Assembly (NCBI GenBank): GCA_038380795.1
Contig: CM076263.1
Span: 14,064,709 to 14,128,708 of the forward strand
Origin: Pyrocephalus nanus
Taxonomy: Eukaryota; Chordata; Aves; Passeriformes; Tyrannidae
Length of the DNA: 64,000 nucleotides
Direction of reading: 5' to 3'
Both the position numbers and the translations under genes were made by a program. Numbering within the stretch: the stretch's first letter is position 1; each line of letters starts with the position of its first letter. Below are positions 39,635 through 52,579 of the stretch, one piece after another. The notes below the pieces were generated by a model. That model made no database searches. It was not told the origin of the DNA and saw nothing but the letters and a program-made list of their open reading frames with translations.

Positions 39635-42600
39635 CAAATATATATTCAAATTGTTCTGCAAATTACAGGATTAATTATTTTAATTTTCATGGTGATTTGG
39701 GCCTGATTATCCAGTTTAAAAATTGCTTGCAATACCTCTGGCTATTGGATTATAACTTTTAATTGTATTGCAGCTGTGATATTAATTATTATTTTATGTT
39801 AAATTAATAATTATTTAAAGATATATATTCACAAATTCTAAAGAGGAATGTTGGGAAGTCCACAGACACATCAGCAGACTGTATCTTTTTTTTTGTTTTG
39901 TTTTATCTTAGTTCTCAGAGGGTACAGCATAGTTTAAAACCATGTTGTAAACAATAATTGCTTGGTAGGAAATACTGAGATCTGCAAGGGGTTAAGCATG
40001 ACCTATTTGATCTGCAAAGTAATAAATAAATAGTCTCCTTCAGGTTTAGACCATGAACGCAACATTCTGCAGTCTTTTTCAAGACTGAAAAGGGATAAAT
40101 TGAAATTCAGAGCCACAGGAAAAGCAGGTTACAATAGAAACCACTAGATGACCTTTGTAACATGTTATTGTAGGGTGTCTGAGTAGGCATATGCATCTAT
40201 ATAAACAGGATGTTAATCACTCAGACTGTGAGCTGAAGGAGCAACAGGGACAGAAATTTCTTAATTTTTAAAGAGCCTGCTGCACATTCAGAGAAGTGTC
40301 TTTTTATAGAGCAGAAAAATGTATTTTTACTAATGCATTATGTCAGCTACTTAGCAGAGTCGTCTGTTGACAATCAGATGAAGAGTAAAACTACCAAACA
40401 TGCAAATAGCAAGGAAGATCATCTCTGTTCCACAGAATTGTGCTGTCCATTTTTTAAAAGCGCAATGCATCTATTAAATTTTGTATGCTTACCTTTATAA
40501 AACTTTGGAGAGGGAGGTTAATATGCAAAGTAGTTAATTTTTCAGTATTTTATGATCAGAAAGCTCTGTATTCTTTGTCCTTGATTTAAGTTACAAAATG
40601 ATGTAGTGGTGAGATTTAAGCATAAATGCTGTAGTTTTTCATCGTAAACAGCTGCTCTGAGGTTGTCACAGTCACAGGCAAAGCAGTGACTGAGATATAA
40701 TTTTTCATATTCTCATTTTAAATAAAATAAACATTGCAAAACAATGATTAAATTAAACAAAAGTGGCATAATCCAATGTAAACAAAATAATTTTTAAGTG
40801 CAAATTTTTTTTCAGTTCCAAATGTAAATTTGATTAGAACCTAAATTATAAAAAATATTTTGAACTTAGTACTTTTGTTCAAAAAAACTCAGTAAATACT
40901 TGATTTTAATTTAACTTGGTCTAGATTTTGTGCAGCAGCTTTCTTTTGTTCCTCATGTGTCTGTTTCTTCCAATCAAACCCCCATACCACATGCTCTGCA
41001 ACTCCTCCTGTTTCCATTTCATCCTTCTGAGAACTGCTCAGTCTAAGTACATTGAGAACACGATGACACGTTTCAAAAACATAAAGTTAACCCTTAAGTG
41101 TCCCGTGACAAGCTGCATAAACTCAGGGAAACTGTTCTCCCATAGCCTTGTCAATCAACACATGCTTCCTCGGTGCTGCCACTGTCCCGAAACCATGATA
41201 AAGCATCCCTTTCGGAACTACCTAATGAGGCACTCTGATGAAGGGGTTAATTACCATCAGTTATGTACTTTACTTAATGCCATTTTTCTCATCTGTTCTA
41301 TCTCTGCCTTATGCACATGCAGCATTTCATAAACAAGAAGAGAAAAAACTTTGGCTGAAATCTTTTTATCAAAACCACCAGAGTCTGGACTACATGTGCA
41401 TGGGTATCTAAAATCTCTTGCCTTCCTAGGCAATGAAAAAGTTAAGACCTTTAACAGATGAAAAATAGATTCCAGTACTTCTTTGTTATTTTGTTGCTAT
41501 AAGGGTTAACTGTAATCATGCTCCTTAATTTATTTTTCATTTTCATTCAGTCAAATAAACCCTGCAGGTTTGTAGTTCCATGGCTGATTGTATGTATGTA
41601 TATATGTATGTCTGTATATGTGCATGCATTATTCAGAACCTAAAACCATATGGAGAATTCTTCTTTCTTAGGTGCTTTTTTTTTTGTACCAGGAAGTAGT
41701 AAAACGTTTCGAGATGTTATTAAGTCTTTAAGTTTCAAAATCTAGATTCCACCTTAAAAATGTTCCATACTGTATGTTGCATAGCCTGGGGTTCTGACTA
41801 GCTGCCAAATATCTATCAGAGAGTGATTTATGATATATGATATGTTCCTCAGCCCAAGTGGAGACTGTTTAGTTGAAACATGAGAAAGGAGAGGCCTTGT
41901 GCTCTCAAAACCATGATGACAAGTTTCTGTTTGGCTTTCTGAGGGAACATACAGTACAAAACGTGCCATATTTTATAACACCAAAACTTATGTAAGGAAC
42001 AAAACTAAATTCCCTTAACTCTTGGTTTCATTAGTTTTTCTTTTTTTTTTCCTTTCTGTTTTTTTGAGGAAATCTGCTTCTTATTGTAAGAAGCCCATTG
42101 TTCTTTTGTTGTTTGTGGGGTCTGTAAAATAGAATCACTACCGTTTAGTTCTGAAAATTAAAATATTTTCAATAGCTAATAGCTGTGTGAACATACTTTT
42201 AAAATGAGATTTCAGGCATACCATTTAAATTTTGCTTGTACTTTCCTTTCAACTGTAACTAAGGTCTGTGTTATGATTTCTGGGGCATTTTGTTCCGAAA
42301 ATAATTTTTCCCTCAAGCTGCGAAGAAATATCTCTCCCATGCAGTTTTTGGGATCCGCACTGTGACACACCTGGGTAGAAAAATATGGGAAAAAAAAAGA
42401 AAAAGAAAAAACTTCCTGTTAAATCTGGGTGATGTGTCTGTTTCAGTTAGACATTCAGCCACCACAGTACTTAAGTACCAAAGTACCTCATAGAATAGAA
42501 ACAAAATCAAACTCTTATTACCTAAGGGAGACTGGATTTGTTTCTTCGTATTATTATATTTTCTTTGCGTATCTTCTCTCTGCATTTGTTATTCTCCATG

Positions 42601-45600
42601 TTTTACTGTGGGAGAACAGCTGATATGGAAGGCTGGTTTTACACAGGGCAGTGAAAATGGCCAGCATGCTCTCATCTCAAGTAAAGCTTTTCCCAGCTGC
42701 ACGGCAAATCAGTGAAGTCTATGATACACTGACAGCCTCTGCCCACTCAGAAGATGCAGCAAGTACATGTTATGAAAACATATAACTTCTGCTAACAAAA
42801 CCTTGCAGCTCAGTATCTAAAAAACCCCCTCCCACATTTTAAATCTAAGAAGTCTAAAGGTAGAAGGAAACAAATACTTTTTCTGTCTGTCTGCAAACGA
42901 ACAATTGTGGTAAAGGTTATATCTAGTCTGGGGAATCCAGGACTGCTTTCCAGGTCTACTATGACATTGTTCCAGCTCTCTATTTAAGTAAAGACCCAGA
43001 ACCAGGATAGCACTATTTAGTCTGGACTTTTGCCAAAGGATATGGGCCTAAATGAGCTAGGGAATACTTTAGCCAAACACCAGCCCTGGCAGCTGTGAAC
43101 ATAGGATTGTTCATCCTCCACTCAGTCCAGATACAGCCAGGAAGATAGAGTAATGCACATAACAAGAAACTGCTAGCAGCAAAAGAAGCTTATTTTTCCT
43201 ATTCTGAATCTTTGTAAGGTTCTTAAACCCAGGACTTTATTTCTATAAAATGTAATGAAGACATAGACAATTTCCAAGTATGTGATTAGCAGTTATTTGG
43301 AGAAGCTGCAAATCATGTGGATTTGAGAGGTCACTTTGCCTCAGTCCATTGAGGCTGTCAGGATAAAAGATCAGGCTTTTATGTTGGATGTGCAGAAATG
43401 GGAGTCAATGGGTAAAGAACAAGCACTGATCTCCAGCCATTAAGACAGAGAAGATACTGATGAGGGAGCAGGAAAAATAAACTGTGACACAAGTATGTTT
43501 CTGTTTACATAGAATATTATTCTTGCTAAGTTAGAATTATATCTCTGGGAAGTCAATTTGACTAGCTAGTCAATAGCTAAAAAAACTCAATCAACACTAT
43601 CTAGTGAGGATCATTATGCTTTCAGTTCCTGAGCCAATATGCTTCATATGGCATATGCTCATATGCTCAGTTATAGGCCCCTTCTGGATATGTGCAGGTC
43701 AACAACTCAGGAAAGCTCCACTCTGAAGGCTTCTCAAAAATATTGCTTTTCTGTTGTTCCTCACAAGTCCAGGCATGGAAAGCTGTTGTGAGGAAATGCA
43801 GCTGATTGTAAAAGACGTAAACTGGAAACCTAAGAACTATGTACATGCCTAGAAGGTAAGTAACTGTTAGTTTGGGAATAAAGATACTCCATCACTCAGG
43901 GCTGTGCAGCTACATGATTTCACTGCATACATCTCTCAAATGTGGTACTTAATGTGATATGTTCTTACCTTAAATTGAATCTTGATATATTCTGAAATAT
44001 ATCTCTAGGAACCTGTGGCTTTTAAAAGTTCTCTCTCAAATGTTACCTTAGTTGTTGTCACATATTGCATTTTTGAGAAAACAAAGAGGAACCTGAGTCT
44101 GCACATACTCACTATACCTGACATATATGTGAAGGCACAGAATATTGAGAGAAAAAGAAACAGAAACTTTCTAACACTTAAGAATGGATTGACAGAGAGA
44201 GACATAAGCCTGTGAATAGAATAATTTTCTAACCTCTAACCACTAAAACCCTTTATATTCTGAATTAATCCTTCTTCCAGTGCAGGTTTATAGTTAATAC
44301 AGAGTAACAATACTGCACAAACCACTGTTTAAGCTGTTGTATGGATCTCATCTATCTTGAATTCTTTACTTTCTTCTGTTCAAACAGGCAAAACCATTCT
44401 GTGTAAAGTGACCTAGCCTCTTCTGCCACCGGGATGCAAACGTCCCAGATGTTTTTTATCTGGGACATCCACAAGAAGGTTAAGAGCAGAAAATGGAGCA
44501 GCAAGTAGAAAATGCATAGCGAGCTATGAGAACTCTGGAAAGATGTTCTGATTGCTTTTCTACTATATCTCACATTGTTACATCAATATTTGATGTCCTG
44601 AAATAATGATGTTTTTTAATCAGAGTAGAAGTCTGCCTATGGAATGCTAACTAGTGACTATTTTAGATTGATTTCTGCAAATAAAAATGAAATAGATTGC
44701 AGACTTCTCAGTCTGGGGTATGTGAGTATTATTTGTTTTTTTACTGACAATACCAAAAAGGTCTAGCTGTATTTTAGAGAATGCTGTAAGTTGTCTGGTA
44801 TTTGCTCTGCAAAACTATTACAATATGAAAACTGCTAAATCTTACGGGTTCACCAGCAACTTTTCCTCACCTGGGAATAATCTGTTGCTGTTTTAGAGTA
44901 TAAACAACCCTGTTAATGTTAAAATAATTGTTCAAGACATTATCTTACGCTTGGATATTCAGTGTAAGTGCTGAGACTTGCAACTTGGCTAGCGTCAGCA
45001 GCAAGCAAACATCCTGTCAAAAGTGCCTGGCACTCTGTGTCCCTGCATGATTGGCAGGAAACGGTGTGTTTGGGGAAAGGGAAGATGGACACTACGAAAA
45101 CTATAAACTGGTTTTTCTGAAACAATAGCATGACACAAAACCAAGGGAGCCTTTTATTAAAATATTTGCTGTTAGATTAATGTGTTGCAGGGGTAAGTGG
45201 GGGGAGGGGTGGGTAGAGAGTGTGATTGCTCAATATATAACTGAGGCTTAATATGACTGACACATTATACACATTTTCTTGTAGGCTGTGCATCAGTCAC
45301 ACTTCAACATTTGTGGAACTGAAAGCACCCATCCATACTGCCCACAGGGTACACTGAATTGGCACTGGTTGCTACATTATCTTGGTCTGTCTTCACAATC
45401 ACTGGGCAATGCAGATCTTCTTTTTTCATCTATTGCAGCTCAAACTGTAAGGAGGACCAAGCATGTTTGTCCCACTAGTGCCACCCTGGCATTGTGCACG
45501 AGGTCAGCTTTAATATCTGTGTGGCATCGTATGCAAGTCCAGCTGGCCAAAGCTGCAGTGTGTGTGTGCTGAACAAGCAGGTTCTCCAGCTGCCTGTGCA

Positions 45601-45907
45601 GCATCTCCCCCGTCTCCAAAATTCTTAGTGCTGTTCAGTGACCTGAAAGCTCCTATGATGAAGGAAAGTGAAAGAGCTCTTCCCTAGACTGCACTCCTTC
45701 AATCTGAACATCTTCTGGCTTTCTCTGATGCCTTTCTCTGAAAAGCAGTCTGGAGCAATTTAGGAGTTTTATACAGGCACCCAGACAACTAATCTAGCCA
45801 ACTACACAGCAGACAAGCAGGTAAGGCCTGTCAGAAGGGATTGCTGAATCAGACTGTATTTGAAAAACAGTCAAAACTGGGAAGTGGAATTTGCCATTTT
45901 TAAAAAT

Positions 45908-45960
45908 TATTTATTTATTTATGTATTACTTATTTTTTAATTTTATTTTTAATTTCTTTC
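45908..45960. repeat. TTTA/T-rich low-complexity tract
   Basis: Three TTTA units pass into an irregular T/A-rich stretch. Confidence 0.8.
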
Positions 45961-46274
45961 CAGAAAGCATTTTTAGACATATTTCTACTCATCAGTGAGA
46001 TCCAAAAGCATCTTCCGAAACAACTAAAGTAAATTGCAGCTAGTTCTTAAAAAAAGGGGTTCAAAACATGCAAATGGTGACCAAGAATGAGATAGTGAAG
46101 GTACGAATCTTCTGAAGGAGCTGTGCTTAGAACATGAGAAAATCTGTGAAATCTGTGCTATTTGGTTTTCTCTTCTACTTCATCCTGAGTTCACTGACTG
46201 CCAGTGAAATAAAGAAATCATAAATTTGTGACTTCTGTATCTGGTTCTTATAAATATAAAAATCAAAAGATTTT

Positions 46275-46345
46275 TATATAAATATAGAAATCAAAATATA
46301 GAAATACATATAATATATATTTCTATATAAATATAGAAATCAAAA
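46275..46345. repeat. AT-rich 22-bp direct repeat
   Basis: The 22-base unit beginning TATATAAATATAGAAATC occurs at 46,275-46,296 and again, unchanged, at 46,324-46,345. The DNA between contains the complementary TATATATTTCTATATA block, so the region can also form a hairpin. It is most simply a recent local duplication in low-complexity DNA. Confidence 0.8.
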
Positions 46346-46656
46346 GAAACTTCCAATAATTTTGGGATGGAAAAGAATATATCAGTAAATTATTTGTAAT
46401 TTGTTCAACTGTGAGAGGTTTTATGCTACTGTGAAAGGCTCTTGAACTAAAATATGTCACCCTTGTGTTGGTTACATTTGTAGCAGCTTAATATGGATGG
46501 TGGCTCCAGCAAGAAGCATAAGGAATTTTTGGCAGCAAACTTGAATAATATTGAGAAAGTTGAGTTTCTGCTCATTGGTCAGAAATTAGGACACCTGTGT
46601 TGCCTCACAGTGGTACATAGATTCAGTGCAAAGCAGAACTTCTCCTGGTGTATATT

Positions 46657-46989
46657 TGTGATAGTCTTACACAGGATAATTTTCTTCATGGTAGCTGGGA
46701 TGGGGCCATGTGTTGGATTTGTATCAGAAACAGTGTTGATAACACAGGGATGTTTTAGTTATTGCTAAGCAACACCTACACCTCCCTGCTCATGGGAAGC
46801 AGTGAATTGATTCCTTGTTTTGCTTTGCTTGTGTGTGCAGCTTCTGCTTTACCTATTAAACTGTCCTTATCTCAACCCATGATTTTTTCAGCTTTTACCC
46901 ACCCCTTCAATTCTCTCCCCCATCCCACTGTGGGGGAATAAGTGAGCAGCTGTGTGGTAGTTGTTTGCTGGCTAGGTTAAACCATGACA
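46657..46989 (+). mobile_element. Internally deleted endogenous-retrovirus LTR
   Basis: The 5' part resembles the U3 start of a common avian LTR family (blocks TTTTCTTCATGGTAGCTGGG and GATAACACAGGGATG, up to about 46,775). It then jumps to the 3' part: CATGGGAAGCAGTGAATTGA, an ATTAAA poly(A) signal at 46,855-46,860, TTATCTCAACCCATGA, and an end in GGTTAAACCATGACA at 46,989. From memory of this family, roughly 300 bases of U3 between these blocks are missing here. The 5' boundary is approximate and I see no clear target-site duplication. The U5 end (AACCATGACA) resembles that of the 35-kb LTR (AACCACTACA), but the bodies differ. Confidence 0.75.
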
Positions 46990-49900
46990 GAATTGGATAT
47001 TTCTCTGGAATTACATGCTTTCCACCCACTGAGGATCTGCTAGCCATACAAAAGCTATTATGCTGCAAAAATGACATAGAGAAGTTGAAATGTGTAGAAG
47101 AAAATGCTGAGGAGAGACAACAGTGATAGCTTTATGGAAATCACTGGAACACATCACCCCACTAGACATGCATATATTGCCATATTATTGTAAAACTTTA
47201 AAAAGAATTGTTTGATGTGCTGTGTCTACAGCTCCATTATTTCCTGTGCAGATGAGGTGTCTACATGTCCGTGGATCGTGTAGAGATATTTATTTCCTAA
47301 GGATGGGTGTGAGGAGAATCCAATCGAACTCCAGTATAGCTATTTCTCCTCCACATGTCTTAATCTACAGATAGTTCATACACAGCATAAAACAAAGAAA
47401 CCAGCAAGCCTTAACCAAACTGACTCTACAGCTTCACTATTGCCAGACCTTAGTCACGGTAAGGACAGTAAAGATCCCACAGGAGGAAAAAAAGGTGTAA
47501 TTCTTATTCTGAAAAGTTGGTATGGCAGTCCTTCTGCTAATGTTGTTACTCCTTTTTACTGCAAATCTCTAGTGGATGTTTGGATGCCATATCACAGACA
47601 TGGCAGTAATTTTGTCTCGATTTGTCTACATGTTCTGCATCCCACCACAAAGGTGTGGGCAGGCATGGCCCACTGCTGAGCATTGCAACATGCTACTCAG
47701 TCCACACAATCTACAAGAGCTTGGAAGATGAGAGTCAAGCTTGCTATCTAAAGGCATAACTTGCACTAATGCAGCTGCACATTTGGGCTGGCTGAAGCTT
47801 TTTCTTTTTTTCTCCTGACTCAAGCTTATGAATGTTTGCAATTTGTTTATTGCAAAGACCTGGTCTAGAATTTACAGCCATTTTGTTTCATTTTGAACAA
47901 ACACAGCTTTCCTACAATGTTCTCCAGCCTCAATTAAAATTCCTGTCTACAGTAAAAAAATTCTCATCCTGGAGAAGCAATTAGCTAATTTAGAAGCTGA
48001 GTGAAAAAAAAAATTGAAAGTAAAAACCAGCAGCAGATAGTATTTGAAATTTGAAAAAATATCATTGAGAGAAACTGTGTGTAGTCTTCATCAGTCATAG
48101 TAAGAGATTTCTCTTTGAGTGGCATTTAATTTAATGATTTCACAAATGGGTGGGGGCAACTCCATTAATTTGTGGTGAGTTGACAGGCTCATTACATTTA
48201 TAATAGGCAGGACTTGATCCTGCAAACCTTACTCACCAGAGTGAAAAATAGGTTAAGGCAATGCCATTTTCACGTGCAAAATAAAGGAGAAATAGAGACC
48301 AAAGTAAACACATGTTTTCCTCCTTTTTTTCAAGTTTACCATCAACAGAATATTTCTGAAGATAATGAAGGAATGCTCTGAGACACAAAACAGCCTTGTT
48401 TTTTTGATGTATGCTTGAAGTAAGAAAGCAGAATAACAATAATAAAACCAATAATGCACATCTCACTGGATAAGCAGATGATTAGTTATGCAGTATGTTA
48501 TGACAAAGCAATAATGTGAAGGTGACGTAATCACGTTCTTATACCCTGCAACAATAAAACTAGAACACTCCAATATCTTTCAGTGACGTCTTTTTGCTAG
48601 ACTCTGCTTCTCCATTTAGTGGTTTAACAAAGGCATAAAGTAAAAAAAGTAAATCAGTGATCCTGAGGAAACAACCTCACCTTCACTGCTCTATTTCTGT
48701 CCTTGACTGACAAGAAAAGTTTGATGACATAATTTAAAAAAATCAACATTTGTTACACTGTTTTTTTTGAGCCTAAGAGTATTTTCATAACATTTTCATC
48801 TCAAAGGAGACCAAACTTTTTTGTGCTTAACTTAGAACAGACCTCTACAAGGATGAGAGTTATCATGTGCCAGCTGTGGTACAGCATGTTGAGAAAGAAG
48901 ATCATGGAAAAGAAAGAGGGAAGAGAAGGAAAGGGAATTGAAGATGGGGCATGGGCTTGGAGGAGTACAGCTGAATTTGGTCAGGACACCCAGATTAGTA
49001 ATCCTGGTAAAAACTGTCTTGAAATCTTAAGTAGGAAACAGACAGTTTTGCATTTCATACTCCAAAAGGAAAATCATTATCTTGTTCTGAGAATCAACAT
49101 ACAATGTCATGAGGCATACTGCAGGGTATGCACTATCCTACAAAGCACTTTTTTGTCCAGGAGCAGTACAGTAAAGATGCATGTTAACTGAGGAGTCATT
49201 GTGTGAGCTTTATTTTATGGCAAATCCTTCCTTTATAAATTGATAAAAAGACTGATTTACTTGTAAAGTTTAAATCTGTTCTGATTAGTAATCACTTCAT
49301 CACTTGAAATACTAGAGCAGGCGGGAATTAGAAGGGAAGGAACTAGTTTCCTATTTGTCTTTAAAATAATAGGCATTGGACACCTGGCAGTCCATAAATA
49401 CTGTGACACTATATGATGGCAAACATGGGCACAATGCAGTGCTTATTCTCAGTTGGAATCCATCTGTACACTACAGTAGTAAGACAAAAGAGGATTGTTA
49501 GCACTTAAAGGCACCTTGACGCAGTCATACCACTTGAATGTTTTATTAATTGCCCCATCTGTTAAGTGAGAAGTTTCTGACATAGGTTGGTACACGCTCT
49601 TAAACCCCTTGGTCTGCTTCCTATTGGTTCCACATGTGTTTGTATTTGTTCTCAGTAGGCAAAGATTCCAGAGAGAAAATGAACCGCTGCAGATCGATTG
49701 CAGTATCAGTCATGCAGAAGACATGGTAATACATGCCTCTTCAGTCTGGTTTGCTGTTAACCCCTCCAACACAGAAAAGCAGTGGGTGTGGGGTGGGGAG
49801 AAAGAAAAAAAAGCAGTAAATTGCCAGAGTCTACAGGGAGAAATAGGATTGGTATCACGACTTCTAAATTACTCATCTCGTTAGGGGCTCTCTGCCTTCT

Positions 49901-50675
49901 AATAATTCTTTGCAAATTGCATTTTCACTACTGCCTGTCTTAGAGTTATGTACTTTAATACATCCAAGCCAGACAGTATTAGGATGATGTGAAAGATTAC
50001 ACTGCTGTGCTGAGTATTCCTGCCCATTCTGCACTGCCTGGATAATTTTCTGACAAAATTATCGTGACAATAACAGTGTCTGAGACATAGAGTGACAAAA
50101 GACAGACCATTTAAAGATAAGACCATGATTCACACCAGCAGGAATAAAACAAATGCATAGTGTTGCTGAGTGTTTGCAGAAGGTGTAGGGCTGCCCTCCC
50201 CAGAATTTTTGGTGGCATGTATGTCGTTGCTTAGAATTATATTCTACAATGGGATTTTCAAAGCCAGTAAGGGAAAATTAGTAGTCTGAAGGTGTATAGT
50301 ATGGACAGACAAACAGTAATTTGAGGCATTTCAATTTATTGTGCAAGTGGGAATAAATTCAAAAGACCAACTTTGTCCGAACTCACAGATAGAAGAGCAA
50401 TATTCCTACAAGTTAAAAAGGATTAGCAGTGTGGTACTTGGCTAGGGCTCTAAAAACTTAGTGAAAATTTTCTGAGCTTTAAACACAACTTCTGTGAATT
50501 GCACACATGTATTCATATGATGATGCTTGAAGGAGGCAAGTAGAAACTGTTTTCTCAAAAGTCAAAGGCAGCATAAAAATATTATTTTGTTATAGTGCTA
50601 CAATTGTGTTGACTACAAAACCCACCAACATCTACACTATATACAAAGGTCCACATAATCCTGTCATTTTTCATA
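46990..50675. other. Non-coding DNA, nothing recognised
   Basis: Frames are short and lack recognisable motifs (longest about 122 codons at 48,823-49,191). No repeat family was recognised. Confidence 0.5.
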
Positions 50676-51768
50676 AAACAATTTAGGTTGGAAAAGACTT
50701 GTAAGATCATCAAGTCCAACCATAAACCTGACAATGGCAAGTTCACCACTAAACCATGTCTCTTAAAGGCCACTTCTACTTGTCTTTTAAATACCTCCAG
50801 GGACACTGAATCAGCCACTTCCATGGGCTGCCCTTTACAGTACCTGACTCCTTTCCATGAAGAAATGTTTCCCAGTGTCCAGCCTAAACCTTTCCTAGTA
50901 TAACTTGAGGTCATTTCCTCTCATCCTGTCTCTTGTAACTTGGGAGAAGACACCAAGCCCCACATGGTCACAACCACTTTCAGGTAGTTATAGAGAGTGA
51001 TAAGGTCTCTCCTTAGCCTCAGTTTCTCCAGGCAAAACACCCCCAGCTCCCTCAGCCTCTCCTCATAAAACTTGTGCTTCACACCATTTGTTGACCTTCT
51101 CTGGACTTAATCCAGAAGCTTGATGTTCTTCTTGTCATGAAGGGCCCAAAACTGAACACAGGATTTGAGGTGCAGCCTCACTAGTGCAGAGTACAGGGGG
51201 AGGACCATTGCCCTGGTCCTGTTGACCACACTATTGTTGATATAATTCAACATGCCATTGGCCTTCCTGGCCACCTGAGCACACTGCTGGCCCTTGTTCA
51301 GCTGCTGCCAATTTGCACCCCCAGGTCCTTTTCTGCTGGGCACCTTTCCAGCCAAACCTTTAGGGCTGCAAGGACCTGGCACTTGGCTTTGTTGAACCTC
51401 ATACTGTTGGCCTCAGCCCATTGATCCACTCTGTCCAGATTTCTCTGCAGAGCCCTTCTACCCTCCAGCAGAACAAATTTCCTGCCCAATTTGGTGTCAT
51501 ACATGAACTAACTGAAGGTGCACTTGATCTCATTGTCCAGATCATTAATAAAGCTATTAACCAATTAAGATACTGGCCCCAGTACTGGGGAACATCACTT
51601 GTGACTGACTATCAACTGCATGCAACTCCACCACAACTCTTCAGGTTCAGCTATCCAGACAGTTTTTATCTCAGTGAAGAGTGTACCTTTCCACACCATG
51701 GGAAGCCAACTTCTCCATTGAGAATGCTTTGTGAAATGGAAAAAAAAGGTTTTACTAAAGTCACAGCA
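50676..51768 (-). mobile_element. CR1 LINE, minus strand: 3' UTR and C-terminal half of ORF2
   Basis: Read on the minus strand, the element starts inside the reverse-transcriptase domain, with a recognisable FTKAF equivalent near 51,750. It continues through the palm and C-terminal region: MRFNKAKCQVL and AEKDLGVQI within 51,298-51,504, LPLYSALVR near 51,160-51,220, and SLEVFKRQVEVA near 50,800. It ends in the typical CR1 3' UTR at about 50,676. The frame is broken several times, so no single ORF spans it. It is about 1.1 kb and 5'-truncated; a full CR1 is about 4.5 kb. The element encodes nothing functional. The 3'-end sequence differs in type from the copy at 53.7 kb. Confidence 0.9.
50700..51768 (-). 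pseudogene. CR1 ORF2 (reverse transcriptase) remnant, broken
   Basis: The catalytic F/YADD box, which should precede DTKLG, reads FMYDTKLG (about 51,480-51,505), so the first catalytic aspartate is lost. Frameshifts separate the palm segment (51,298-51,504) from the next segment (51,107-51,382, a different frame) and from the C-terminal segment (50,582-50,914). In its active form the protein copies CR1 RNA into DNA at the target site (target-primed reverse transcription). This copy cannot do so. Confidence 0.85.
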
Positions 51769-52579
51769 AATTATACAATTTTTAGTACAATTAGATGAGA
51801 GAATAACATTACAGTTGAAAAGGAAGCAAAAAGGATGAATGCACGAGTCCTTTCAGCCTGTAGCAATTACCTGGGTTGTGCAAGTAAAAAGGTGGGAGAT
51901 TGTATTACACGTGACTCTGTGACTCTTACTCCATGCAGTGTGTGATCTTAAGTGAAGAATAAGGAATGGGTTGATCTGGCCAATCAAATTCTCCTCAGTG
52001 TGGCTTCCTCATATTGATATTACTCAAACTACCAATAATGATGCAACAACGTGGTGTATGCTTAGTTACACAATGTATAAGCTGGGTAACACCAGCCTTC
52101 TGAAAAGACAAAACTGGTGAAAGCAAGTGAAGTTAAGTACCCAACAGCACAAGCTATGGTAGCACTTTCTTCAAATTGTCTGAGCTGCTTGTCCTAGACT
52201 CTTCTGAGCTTTTTCCAGTGAAATCTTCCAGTCAAAAGCTAATGATTGTTCTGACTGTGATTTTTTGGCAGGTTGTTGGAGAATATGAAATGGGAATTTA
52301 AAAAAAACCAAGGCTTTTCAAATGAGAAGGGGAGAAAGCCCATCATATGGGAATCTTGATATTTAAAGCATAGAACATCCCCTTGTTCAGTTCTGGTCAG
52401 CTGTCCCAGTAGTAACCCCATCTAACTTCTTGCCCACCTCTCTCCACCCACTCATTTTAGCTGTCTCTTCTTCATTTATTCCCATCAGGGATCCCATCAG
52501 GGATGGGATCTTTTACATACACATGTAAAAACCCTCCAGAGCATTTTTTTCTCCAGGAACACATTTCTGCCTCATATTC
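51769..52579. other. Unrecognised DNA between two CR1 fragments
   Basis: About 800 bases do not match CR1 as I know it. Within it, a 12-base unit CCCATCAGGGAT is repeated twice near 52,481-52,504 and followed by a partial inverted copy. There is no gene. Confidence 0.5.

Larger units (their letters stand above)
39635..46656. other. Non-coding DNA, no gene recognised
   Basis: The longest frame is 134 codons at 40,928-41,332 on the plus strand; it is Cys/Ser/Leu-rich with no domain pattern, and I take it as chance. The region is AT-rich with TATG repeats near 41,590-41,630, a TTTA-rich tract at 45,908-45,960 and an AT-rich direct repeat at 46,275-46,345. No RNA gene or LTR was recognised. Confidence 0.5.

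Noticed and set aside
40928..41332. Plus-strand frame of 134 codons, the longest in the window
   Set aside because: It is Cys/Ser/Leu-rich with no motif, and no promoter or splice context supports it; a frame of this length is expected by chance in 64 kb.
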